A stretch of DNA of 5,217 nucleotides from an uncultured Ruminococcus sp. (GTDB lineage Bacteria; Bacillota; Clostridia; Oscillospirales; Ruminococcaceae), in assembly GCA_900752785.1 (NCBI GenBank), contig CAADWP010000080.1:1-5217 (forward strand), read 5' to 3'. The position numbers and the translations under genes were made by a program. This document shows, in pieces, positions 1 to 5,035 of the stretch (position 1 is the stretch's first letter; the number at the start of each line of letters is the position of its first letter). The notes under the pieces were generated by a model, which made no database searches, was not told where the DNA came from, and saw only the letters and a list, made by a program, of their open reading frames with translations.

Positions 1-739
1 GACGTGTACGGTGGATAGTCTCCTCCCAGACATCTATATCGTCTCCAAGCCAAAGCACGGAAACATCCGTACGGTGAGTGCAGACCTGACCGGCTGTCAT
101 ATCGTCAAAGGCAAAAACATTTTTTATAATTCTGTTCTCATCTTCATCAATAGTTCCCTTTTCAGCGCCTGCATCAGACATCATCAGAATTTCCTCCTCG
201 GTTACGGTCTCCTCCTCATCCTCGGGATTTATTCCCATAAGGCGCAACACACCGTTGGAAGAAGCATTAAGAAGCCATACAAGAGGAGCAAAAAGCTTTG
301 ATACAAAGCTTATAAGCCCGCTCATTCCAAGCGCAATCTTTTCGGGATCTTTCATCGCAACTCTTTTCGGTACAAGCTCGCCGAAAACAAGAGTAAAATA
401 AGATAATATCAAAGTTATCACAACTACCGATACGGAACCAAGTATGTTCACAGGAATCGTGCATCCCATATCTACCATTAACTTTACAAGGCGGCTTGAA
501 AAATTATCTGCCGCAAAAGCGGCCCCGATAAAGCCTGCTAAGGTTACTGATACCTGAATAGTCGCAAGGAAACGAGTCGGAGAATCTGTAAGTTTTTTCA
601 GCCGAACCGCATGCTTATCACCGCTTGCAGCCAACTTTTCAAGGCGCGTATCGTTAACTGATATAACAGCGATCTCCGCACAGGCAAAAAAAGCGTTAAG
701 AGCTATAAGTAAGATTTGCAGAATAATCTGCCCCACCAT
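1..739 (-). CDS. CNNM/HlyC-CorC family membrane protein (DUF21 + CBS), N-terminal part, cut by window edge
   Basis: The first 246 codons are visible; the C-terminal part lies beyond base 1 (family members are usually about 400-450 residues). Hydrophobic segments at about residues 4-26, 57-77, 96-118 and 136-157 form the DUF21/CNNM transmembrane domain. TM1 carries the typical NAFFACAEIA pattern, and the family signature GELVPKRVA is at residues 120-128 after the third segment. An acidic stretch with VTEEEI (179-184) and an IDEDENRIIKNVFAFDD block (197-213) lead into the CBS (Bateman) region, with the usual T-x-R-T-D-V sequence at 221-226. Family members are implicated in Mg2+/Co2+ (or other divalent cation) efflux or homeostasis; the substrate here is unknown. 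The start at 739 is fixed by a perfect AGGAGG (747-752) seven bases upstream. The gene has its own promoter and leader and is separated from the lipoprotein genes by a terminator. Family assignment is strong; the transport role is inferred. Confidence 0.93.
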   Translation of the reverse strand, partial: MVGQIILQILLIALNAFFACAEIAVISVNDTRLEKLAASGDKHAVRLKKLTDSPTRFLATIQVSVTLAGFIGAAFAADNFSSRLVKLMVDMGCTIPVNILGSVSVVVITLILSYFTLVFGELVPKRVAMKDPEKIALGMSGLISFVSKLFAPLVWLLNASSNGVLRLMGINPEDEEETVTEEEILMMSDAGAEKGTIDEDENRIIKNVFAFDDMTAGQVCTHRTDVSVLWLGDDIDVWEETIHRTR

Positions 740-763
740 ATGTAAACCTCCTGAAAATGTCAG

Positions 764-818
764 ACTGTCAAAAAACCGACCCAACAATGGGCGGCTCAAT
801 TCTTATGCATTTGACAGT
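764..818 (-). promoter_or_regulatory. Structured 5' leader of the CorC-like gene; possible transcription attenuator
   Basis: This lies inside the roughly 110-base leader between the predicted transcription start (about 852) and the start codon at 739. On the minus strand a hairpin CCG-CCCA, loop TTGT, TGGG-(T bulge)-CGG (794-776) is followed directly by six Ts (775-770), which resembles a weak intrinsic terminator. A second, nine-base pairing ACTGTCAAA (818-810) with TTTGACAGT (772-764) encloses the hairpin and takes up half of the T run, so the two structures could compete. The geometry suggests conditional read-through or control of access to the ribosome binding site at 747-752. I do not recognise a known riboswitch class (M-box, yybP-ykoY and NiCo do not obviously fit). 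Structure is seen; regulation is inferred. Confidence 0.45.
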
Positions 819-858
819 TTCTTTGTAAAACGTTGCCTCATTAAAGACAATTTATATT

Positions 859-887
859 ATTATAGCGCATATTTCATGAATTGTCAA
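859..887 (-). promoter_or_regulatory. Consensus sigma-A promoter of the CorC-like gene
   Basis: Reading the minus strand, TTGACA (887-882) is followed by exactly 17 bases and then TATAAT (864-859): a full match to the consensus in both boxes with ideal spacing. Transcription would start near 852, leaving a leader of about 110 bases. The -35 box sits just past the T tract of the terminator that ends the lipoprotein operon, so the two transcription units are packed tightly but separated. Confidence 0.9.
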
Positions 888-890
888 CAG

Positions 891-922
891 TTAAAAAACA
901 TCCCCTGCCATAAGGCAGGGGA
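891..922 (-). terminator. Intrinsic terminator ending the lipoprotein operon
   Basis: A perfect nine-base-pair GC-rich stem, TCCCCTGCC (922-914 on the minus strand) pairing with GGCAGGGGA (909-901), has a four-base loop. It is followed on the minus strand by TGTTTTTTAA, the expected U-rich tract. It begins 12 bases after the stop codon of lipoprotein A at 935. On the plus strand there is no T tract after the stem, so it is a minus-strand terminator. Confidence 0.93.
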
Positions 923-934
923 GATAAATCAATA

Positions 935-2023
935 TTAATCCTTTGTAAGTATTTGCTTTGATCCGCCGGCAGTAAAGGTCATCTTTTCACCGGTGATAGT
1001 GTACTTGATTTCCTGATTGTTCATAAGCTCAGCGCCCTCAATAAACTTTAAAGTTTTACCGTCTGCGGTAAATGTAAAGCAATCGTTCATACGGAAGAAA
1101 AGCTCATCTCCGTCAACGATCATATCAAGAGAATATGTCGCTGTATTATTATATTGATCTTCAAAAGCGTCATAGAAATATCCGCCTGTGATATTGTATG
1201 TTCCGTCAAGACCTTTCTTAGCGCCCTCTGTCTTTTCCATGGTGATAAATTCAACGCCGTTTGCTTCAAGACTGAAATTTGTGCCGTCAAAATCGTAAGC
1301 GTCAGGACCGAATTCCTCCTCGCCGATCACCAGCGTCTCTCCTTCAAAATGATACATACTTGTCGCGTCAAGATAAACGCTGCCGTTTCCGTTTTCATCA
1401 AAAACATAGCTTCCGCTGAATCCGCCTTCCTTTGTATTCCACTTGCCCACGATCTTGCTGTCAACTTTTCCGGAAGGATCGTCTTTGGTAGGCTTCTCTG
1501 ATTCGGAGAATTTCTTTACCTTCTCAAAGGTCAGCACCATGCCGTCCTCACTGCAGATCATTTTGTTTCCGTTTATTGTAAAGATAGTTGTGTCATCATC
1601 ATCGTCAAGAACCTCAATTTTATTCTTACCCTTTTTCTTCCATTCAAAATCGAGTTTCTCGCCGAGAGATTCGATGTAACCCGTACCGTCACTGTCGGCT
1701 TCAATTCTAAATACGCTTCTTATAGAAACGCCGTTCATTTCGCCCTCGTATACGTCGCCGTCGTCAACGACCTTTATACATTCCCATTTGCCGATAAATT
1801 CTGAATCCTCCGTATCATCCTCTGAGGTTTTTTCCTCAGTTTCTGTTGTGGAAGGCTTTTTCTTCTTTGTAGTCGGCTCCGTATCATCTTCGTCATCAGT
1901 AGTGGTTTCCGAAGACGATGTGCTCTTCTTGCTGTCGTCATCGTCGTCGTCAGTGTCGCCGCACGCCGTAAATGTGCAGGTCATCATCATGCACGCAAAT
2001 AAAAGCGCTGTTAATTTTTTCAT
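935..2023 (-). CDS. Lipoprotein A: three-module lipocalin-like surface lipoprotein, 362 aa
   Basis: Function unknown. The signal peptide MKKLTALLFACMMMTC ends in the lipobox F-T-A-C, with Cys21 the predicted lipidated residue. A low-complexity Asp/Ser/Thr/Glu/Lys linker (22-75, including six Asp in a row at 25-30) leads to three beta-rich modules. Module 1 is about 76-170: FIGKWE start, FRIEADSDGTGY, FEWKKK, ending LTFEKVKKF. Module 2 is about 191-264: IVGKWN start, GSYVFDENGNG, YHFEG..LVIGEEEF. Module 3 is about 271-362: GLDGTYNITGG and three further strand-like stretches. Module 1 matches lipoproteins B, C and D, while modules 2-3 match the whole mature part of lipoprotein E in order, so A looks like a D-type plus E-type fusion. 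The start is preceded by AAGGAGA seven bases upstream. It is the last gene of the run, followed by a strong terminator. A DUF5640-like lipocalin fold is likely but unverified; the ligand is unknown. Confidence 0.9.
   Translation of the reverse strand: MKKLTALLFACMMMTCTFTACGDTDDDDDDSKKSTSSSETTTDDEDDTEPTTKKKKPSTTETEEKTSEDDTEDSEFIGKWECIKVVDDGDVYEGEMNGVSIRSVFRIEADSDGTGYIESLGEKLDFEWKKKGKNKIEVLDDDDDTTIFTINGNKMICSEDGMVLTFEKVKKFSESEKPTKDDPSGKVDSKIVGKWNTKEGGFSGSYVFDENGNGSVYLDATSMYHFEGETLVIGEEEFGPDAYDFDGTNFSLEANGVEFITMEKTEGAKKGLDGTYNITGGYFYDAFEDQYNNTATYSLDMIVDGDELFFRMNDCFTFTADGKTLKFIEGAELMNNQEIKYTITGEKMTFTAGGSKQILTKD
1934..1957 (-). repeat. GAC/GAT triplet run encoding Asp tract in lipoprotein A
   Basis: Eight codons just after the lipobox cysteine encode D-T-D-D-D-D-D-D, using almost only GAC (one GAT, one ACT). 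A second run of five Asp codons (GAC and GAT) lies at 1592-1606 inside module 1. Such triplet runs can change length by slippage without breaking the frame. In the paralogues B and C the same linker position has KKSGST and GKSRDN instead, so the Asp tract is specific to A. Confidence 0.6.
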
Positions 2024-2062
2024 TCTTCATTCTCCTTAAAAAATTTTTATGCAAACAGGCGT
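1958..2062 (-). repeat. Direct repeat copy 1: start and leader of lipoprotein A
   Basis: This 105-base block covers codons 1-22 of lipoprotein A, its ribosome binding site and about 39 bases of leader. It matches 3037-3141 (start of lipoprotein B) with only three differences, all within the coding part. The outer 65 bases (1998-2062) are identical to 3077-3141. Similarity stops sharply at 2062/2063. The block includes the A/T palindromic stretch TTAAAAAATTTTTAT next to the ribosome binding site. Confidence 0.93.
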
Positions 2063-2166
2063 ATACGGTTCAGCTTACGGTTAGACAAATCTTGCCGCAG
2101 ATGAAAAAGTAAGCCTGTAAATACCTTTTACCAATATTTGTGGCAGACTATTATTTACCCAAAAGT
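2024..2166 (-). promoter_or_regulatory. 143-base gap between lipoproteins B and A: leader copy plus unexplained sequence, weak promoter candidate
   Basis: The 39 bases nearest gene A are the copied leader with its AAGGAGA site. The remaining 104 bases (2063-2166) hold no credible open reading frame and no terminator-like stem followed by Ts, so read-through from B into A is likely. A weak promoter candidate on the minus strand is TTGTCT (2088-2083), 17 bases, TATACG (2065-2060); both boxes match consensus at only four of six positions. The gap is much longer than the others in the operon and could be the remains of a deleted paralogue, but nothing in it translates into recognisable family sequence. 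Confidence 0.35.
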
Positions 2167-3102
2167 TTATTTTACTTTTTCAAGAATTAACACTTCACCA
2201 TCTTCGAAATTTATCATACTACCTCCGATTACTGCCATTGAACCCAGTTCAATTTCACTATATACAAGCTTTCCATCATCGTCATAATTATTTTCATCAG
2301 TATAAACCTCTATAGCATATTCACCTTTTTTCTTCCACTTGACATACTGAATTTCGTTATTATATCCGATAGAGGCGGTACCGTCGCTGTTAAATTCAAT
2401 CCACTTTGAGTCTAATGGTTCATTGTCGTAATCATCAACTCCCTCTATTACTTCTATTTCTCCGTTAATAATACCGCCAACCTTTACAACTTCCCATTTA
2501 CCAATAATTTCGCTTTCTATCTTGTTACCATTCTTAGCGGGCTTATCCGTATCGGAAAACTTTTTTACCTTCTCAAAAATCATAAATGACTCAGCTTCAG
2601 AAATAGTAATACTACTGCTATTGATTATAAAAACAGGTAAAACCATATCTTCATTATTAAAAATCTCTATGATATTTTCGTCTTTTTTCTTCCATTCAAA
2701 ATCTTGCTTTTCACCAAAATAATCAACATATCCCGTACCGTCGCTGTAGGCTTCAAGCCTGTATTCTCTATAGTTTTCAAACTCCCCTTCAGGATCTTCT
2801 TCCAATATTGTTCCGTCTTCTTCTATACCCATTATCAATTCCCATTTGCCCACAAAAGTCGAATCCTCCGTGTCATCTTCTGAGCTTTTCTCTTCGGTCT
2901 CCTTAGAAGTTTTTTCCTCGGCTTCTGTTGTGGAAGTCTTTTTCTTATTTATAGTCGGCTCTGTCTCGTCATCATCAGTAGTAGTTTCCGAAGTCGATGT
3001 GTTTTTCTTGGTGTCCGAAGTGCTTCCACTCTTCTTGCCGCACGCTGTAAACGTGCAGGTCATCATCATGCACGCGAATAAAAGCGCTGTTAATTTTTTC
3101 AT
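2167..3102 (-). CDS. Lipoprotein B: two-module lipocalin-like surface lipoprotein, 311 aa
   Basis: Function unknown. Residues 1-22 are identical in protein sequence to lipoprotein A, with lipobox F-T-A-C and Cys21. A Ser/Thr/Glu/Lys/Asp linker covers 23-82. Module 1 (about 83-180) has FVGKWE, LEAYSDGTGY, FGEKQDFEWKKK and the ending FEKVKKF. Module 2 (about 199-311) repeats the pattern with IIGKWE, IEFNSDGTA, YVKWKKKGEYAIEV and the ending LILEKVK. The two modules are therefore an internal duplication of the same D/C-type unit, unlike A, which continues with E-type modules. The linker between them (KKFSDTDKPAKNGNK) closely matches that of A (KKFSESEKPTKDDPSGK). The start has AAGGAGA seven bases upstream. 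The module-coding DNA is visibly more AT-rich than that of A, C, D and E and uses more ATA, AAT and TTA codons. Lipidation and surface location are well supported; binding role is open. Confidence 0.9.
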   Translation of the reverse strand: MKKLTALLFACMMMTCTFTACGKKSGSTSDTKKNTSTSETTTDDDETEPTINKKKTSTTEAEEKTSKETEEKSSEDDTEDSTFVGKWELIMGIEEDGTILEEDPEGEFENYREYRLEAYSDGTGYVDYFGEKQDFEWKKKDENIIEIFNNEDMVLPVFIINSSSITISEAESFMIFEKVKKFSDTDKPAKNGNKIESEIIGKWEVVKVGGIINGEIEVIEGVDDYDNEPLDSKWIEFNSDGTASIGYNNEIQYVKWKKKGEYAIEVYTDENNYDDDGKLVYSEIELGSMAVIGGSMINFEDGEVLILEKVK

Positions 3103-3141
3103 TCTTCATTCTCCTTAAAAAATTTTTATGCAAACAGGCGT
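3037..3141 (-). repeat. Direct repeat copy 2: start and leader of lipoprotein B
   Basis: Partner of 1958-2062, offset by 1079 bases, with three differences in 105 positions and the outer 65 (3077-3141) identical. The left part of the coding portion also resembles the start of lipoprotein C (3651-3700), but the leader is not shared with C. The repeat ends at 3141, inside the loop of a hairpin (3133-3150) that only this copy has complete. Confidence 0.93.
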
Positions 3142-3150
3142 TTGCCTGTT
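3130..3150 (-). promoter_or_regulatory. Hairpin between lipoproteins C and B, two mutually exclusive folds
   Basis: On the minus strand AACAGGC (3150-3144), loop AAAC, GCCTGTT (3139-3133) forms a seven-base-pair hairpin 10 bases after the stop of C. An alternative six-base-pair hairpin GCAAAC-GCCT-GTTTGC (3145-3130) uses overlapping bases, so only one can form. A run of Ts follows, but about 10 bases after the stem, so this is not a canonical terminator. It could act as an RNA-processing or stability element, or as a weak attenuator setting the C:B ratio. Function is inferred. Confidence 0.4.
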
Positions 3151-3160
3151 AAGCTATATG

Positions 3161-3700
3161 TTAATTAACTTTTTCAAAGGTTATTGAAAGTTCATCGTCG
3201 GACATTACAAATCTTTTTCCATAAATCACGACCTCGTCCTTTTCGCCGTCGCTGTCGTCGGTTATTACGATCTTATTTACGTCCTTTTTCTCCCATTTAA
3301 ACGGACTTTTTTCACCGCCGACTTCCGCATATCCCGTACCGTCTTCAAACGCCTCGATACGAAAAAGCCCTTTTACAGAAACGCCGTCCAGTTCTTCCTT
3401 AAAGGCATAACCATTTTCGGATATCATCACACTCTCCCAGCTTCCCTCAAAATCAGCAAAATTGCTGATATTTGGCTTGCTCGGCATAACGATCGTCACT
3501 TTTGGGATGCTTGGAGTTTCACCGGCAGGCTTACTTGGCTTTATGTCGGCAGATTTGCTTGTTTTTTCAACTACGACCGCCGTAGGCGCGGAAACATTTA
3601 TTTTTTTACTGCTTCCGTTATCGCGGCTCTTGCCACCGCAGGCTACAAACGTGCAGGTCATCATCATGCACGCAAATAAAAGTAATGTTAATTTTTTCAT
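3161..3700 (-). CDS. Lipoprotein C: single-module lipocalin-like lipoprotein, 179 aa
   Basis: Function unknown. The signal peptide MKKLTLLLFACMMMTC differs from A and B by one residue within this stretch, and the lipobox is F-V-A-C with Cys21. The linker (22-83) differs from those of A and B: it is rich in Pro, Ser, Lys and Val (SKPAGETPSIP, MPSKPN) rather than acidic. One module at about 84-179 has FEGSWE, LFRIEAFEDGTGY, GGEKSPFKWEKK and the ending ITFEKVN; it is closest to module 1 of A, sharing the DGVSV/NGVSI and FRIEA stretches. The start at 3700 has AAGGAGA seven bases upstream (3714-3708). The gap to D is 34 bases with no terminator, so co-transcription is expected. It is the minimal single-module form of the family. 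Confidence 0.9.
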   Translation of the reverse strand: MKKLTLLLFACMMMTCTFVACGGKSRDNGSSKKINVSAPTAVVVEKTSKSADIKPSKPAGETPSIPKVTIVMPSKPNISNFADFEGSWESVMISENGYAFKEELDGVSVKGLFRIEAFEDGTGYAEVGGEKSPFKWEKKDVNKIVITDDSDGEKDEVVIYGKRFVMSDDELSITFEKVN

Positions 3701-3734
3701 GATCTGCTCTCCTTAATTCAATACAATACGAGGT

Positions 3735-4241
3735 TTAATCCGCACTTTCCATAGTTATGACAGGCTTTTCAAGCTTGGTAAATTCGCTTACCTTCTTATA
3801 TGTATAAAGCGCTCCGCCGCCCGATTCAAGAATAAAGCATCCGTTATCAAGCGTCACGGGAACTATATTTTCACCGCTTATAATATTAAATTTATTATCT
3901 CCGACCTTTTCCCAATCGACCGTAAACATTTCATCATCATATAGAAGCGTTCTTGCCTTGCCGCCGTCAAGGATCTCATATCTGAACGCAGCTATAGGCG
4001 TTCCCTGATAATCCTCAAGCTCCCTGCCCTCAAATTCATAGCGGATACACTCCCATTTTCCGATAAGATCATGAGAATCAATATTATCAGCCGTATCCGT
4101 ATTATCGGAAGCCTCTGATTCCGAACTTTCGGAAGTTTTAGTTGTATTTAGTTCGGCACTGCTGATGCTTTTACCGCTGCAAGAGAAAAAAGCGGCTGCC
4201 GACATAAAAAAGCATAATGTTACTGCCGTTATTTTCTTCAT
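3735..4241 (-). CDS. Lipoprotein D: single-module lipocalin-like lipoprotein, 168 aa
   Basis: Function unknown. The chosen start gives MKKITAVTLCFFMSAAAFFSC, with lipobox F-F-S-C and Cys21, matching the position in the four paralogues. An in-frame ATG at 4247 and a longer form from 4298 exist, but the first is only one base from the AAGGAGA site and the second puts an Arg/Lys-rich stretch before the signal peptide. A Ser/Thr/Glu/Asp/Asn linker covers about 22-57. One module (about 58-152) has LIGKWECIRYEFEG, FRYEI, FTVDWEKVGDNKFNI and the ending YTYKKVSEF. It lacks the DGTGY motif seen in A, B and C, having GGKART instead. The C-terminal tail EFTKLEKP resembles the inter-module linkers of A and B, as if a following module had been lost or never gained. 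It is translationally coupled to E. Confidence 0.88.
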   Translation of the reverse strand: MKKITAVTLCFFMSAAAFFSCSGKSISSAELNTTKTSESSESEASDNTDTADNIDSHDLIGKWECIRYEFEGRELEDYQGTPIAAFRYEILDGGKARTLLYDDEMFTVDWEKVGDNKFNIISGENIVPVTLDNGCFILESGGGALYTYKKVSEFTKLEKPVITMESAD

Positions 4242-4243
4242 AA

Positions 4244-4906
4244 TCATTCTCCTTCGCCAGCCTGCCGCCTGAGACGGCGTTCTTTTCCGCTGCGGCATTC
4301 AATTATAAGCTCATCATCTGAAAGCTTCGCCTTACCGCTTATATCTTCAACAGCGCTTTCACCGCCGATATAGTTGCTGAATTCGATCGAATCGCCGTTA
4401 TATTTATAATCCATAACATTTACTGCCATAACGATAGACGAGCTTCCCTTAATGCTGAAGCAGAGAGCCTGAATTGCAGAAGAGCTTGCCGCCATGCCGC
4501 TAATCAGGTTTTTGCGGATAATACAGTCTTCAACGATATATTCGCCGTCAAAGCTTCCGGTATCAGCGTCTCCTATCCTATCAAGAACGAGCAGCGGACG
4601 CCCCAAATGATTGATAGTCATTTTATCTCCGTCGTATTGTATCATATCCTTTTGGACGCGTTCCTCTCCGAAAACAAAGTCGCCGTCCTCAAAATGCATA
4701 TAATCGGAAATATCGGTATAAATACTGACCTTGCCGTCCTCACCGAATATGTATCCGCTTTCGGTATCATTGCTATTGCCGATCAGCTCCCATGTACCGA
4801 CAAGCGTAAGAGGATCGGTATCAGCGCTTTTATCTTTTCCGAAACAGCCTGCAAAGAAAGTTCCCATACAAATGCAGAAAATAATACCTGCTGTAAATCT
4901 TTTCAT
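4244..4906 (-). CDS. Lipoprotein E: first gene of the run, E-type two-module lipoprotein, 220 aa
   Basis: Function unknown. The signal peptide is MKRFTAGIIFCICMGTFFAGC, with lipobox F-A-G-C and Cys21. The linker is very short (22-33). Module 1 (about 34-110) has LVGTWELIG, GYIFGEDGKVSIY, YMHFEDGDFVFGEE and a final LLVLDRI. Module 2 (about 116-210) starts SFDGEYIVEDC and contains strand-like stretches (CFSIKG, IVMAVNVMDYKYNG, SIEFSNYI, LSDDELIIEC). The order and spacing match modules 2-3 of lipoprotein A (GSYVFDENGNG, MYHFEG..LVIGEEEF, LDGTYNITGG). The C-terminus is strikingly basic (KERRLRRQ) and then ends GEGE; those last codons also carry the ribosome binding site of D. The start has AGGAGA five bases upstream (4917-4912). 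It lies directly behind the operon promoter. Confidence 0.9.
   Translation of the reverse strand: MKRFTAGIIFCICMGTFFAGCFGKDKSADTDPLTLVGTWELIGNSNDTESGYIFGEDGKVSIYTDISDYMHFEDGDFVFGEERVQKDMIQYDGDKMTINHLGRPLLVLDRIGDADTGSFDGEYIVEDCIIRKNLISGMAASSSAIQALCFSIKGSSSIVMAVNVMDYKYNGDSIEFSNYIGGESAVEDISGKAKLSDDELIIECRSGKERRLRRQAGEGE
4248..4254 (-). promoter_or_regulatory. Ribosome binding site of lipoprotein D inside the end of lipoprotein E
   Basis: AAGGAGA (4254-4248) overlaps the last codons of E. It is six bases from the ATG at 4241 but only one base after which the ATG at 4247 begins, so 4241 is the better start. The E stop codon TGA (4246-4244) lies between the site and the start, the usual layout for translational coupling. 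Confidence 0.8.
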
Positions 4907-4967
4907 AGTGTTCTCCTATAATGTTAAACACGGTTTCATGGTATAAGGTTCAAAAACTTACATATCT

Positions 4968-5012
4968 AAAAATCGTTGTAATAAACATTATAGCACTTAC
5001 CATACGATTTTT
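4968..5012. promoter_or_regulatory. Second inverted repeat flanking the operon promoter core
   Basis: AAAAATCG (4968-4975) and CGATTTTT (5005-5012) are perfect inverted copies spaced by 29 bases. They flank the -10 box and transcription start, and the right arm overlaps the -35 box at 5010-5015. They could be paired half-sites for a repressor, or a chance pair in AT-rich DNA. Confidence 0.3.
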
Positions 5013-5015
5013 CAA
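4987..5015 (-). promoter_or_regulatory. Main promoter of the five-gene lipoprotein operon
   Basis: On the minus strand TTGAAA (5015-5010) is followed by 17 bases and TATAAT (4992-4987), with TG one base upstream of the -10 box (TGC-TATAAT), an extended -10. Transcription would start near 4980, giving a leader of about 74 bases before the start of E. No comparably good promoter occurs between the five genes. Confidence 0.85.
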
Positions 5016-5035
5016 GCAAATATCAAAATATTTGC
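5016..5035. promoter_or_regulatory. Palindrome abutting the operon -35 box, candidate operator
   Basis: GCAAATAT (5016-5023) and ATATTTGC (5028-5035) form a perfect eight-base inverted repeat around CAAA. It touches the -35 box of the operon promoter. This size and position suit a dimeric DNA-binding regulator. No regulator is encoded in the window, and the element is not followed by a T tract, so a terminator role is unlikely. AT-rich palindromes can arise by chance, so binding is an inference. Confidence 0.5.

Noticed and set aside
267..464. A 65-residue minus-strand frame in the CorC region, and an 11-301 plus-strand frame
   Set aside because: Both overlap the in-frame CNNM/CorC coding sequence, which has family signatures (GELVPKRVA) and a perfect ribosome binding site.
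1788..2039. Plus-strand open frames opposite the lipoprotein genes (for example 1154-1501, 1443-1679, 1788-2039, 2846-3118, 3462-3716)
   Set aside because: They mirror the Ser/Asp/Glu codon bias of the minus-strand genes, have no ribosome binding sites of their own, and would share bases with well-supported lipoprotein genes.
1958..3700. Repeated signal-peptide blocks as a CRISPR or mobile-element signature
   Set aside because: The copies are spaced by whole genes, lie in coding frame, and have no spacers, transposase or terminal inverted repeats. Paralogue duplication explains them.
4242..4298. Longer start for lipoprotein D at 4298 (or 4247)
   Set aside because: The 4298 start adds PQRKRTPSQAAGWRRR ahead of a clean signal peptide and overlaps E without a ribosome binding site. 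The ATG at 4247 is too close to the AAGGAGA site. The start at 4241 puts the lipobox cysteine at residue 21, as in all paralogues.
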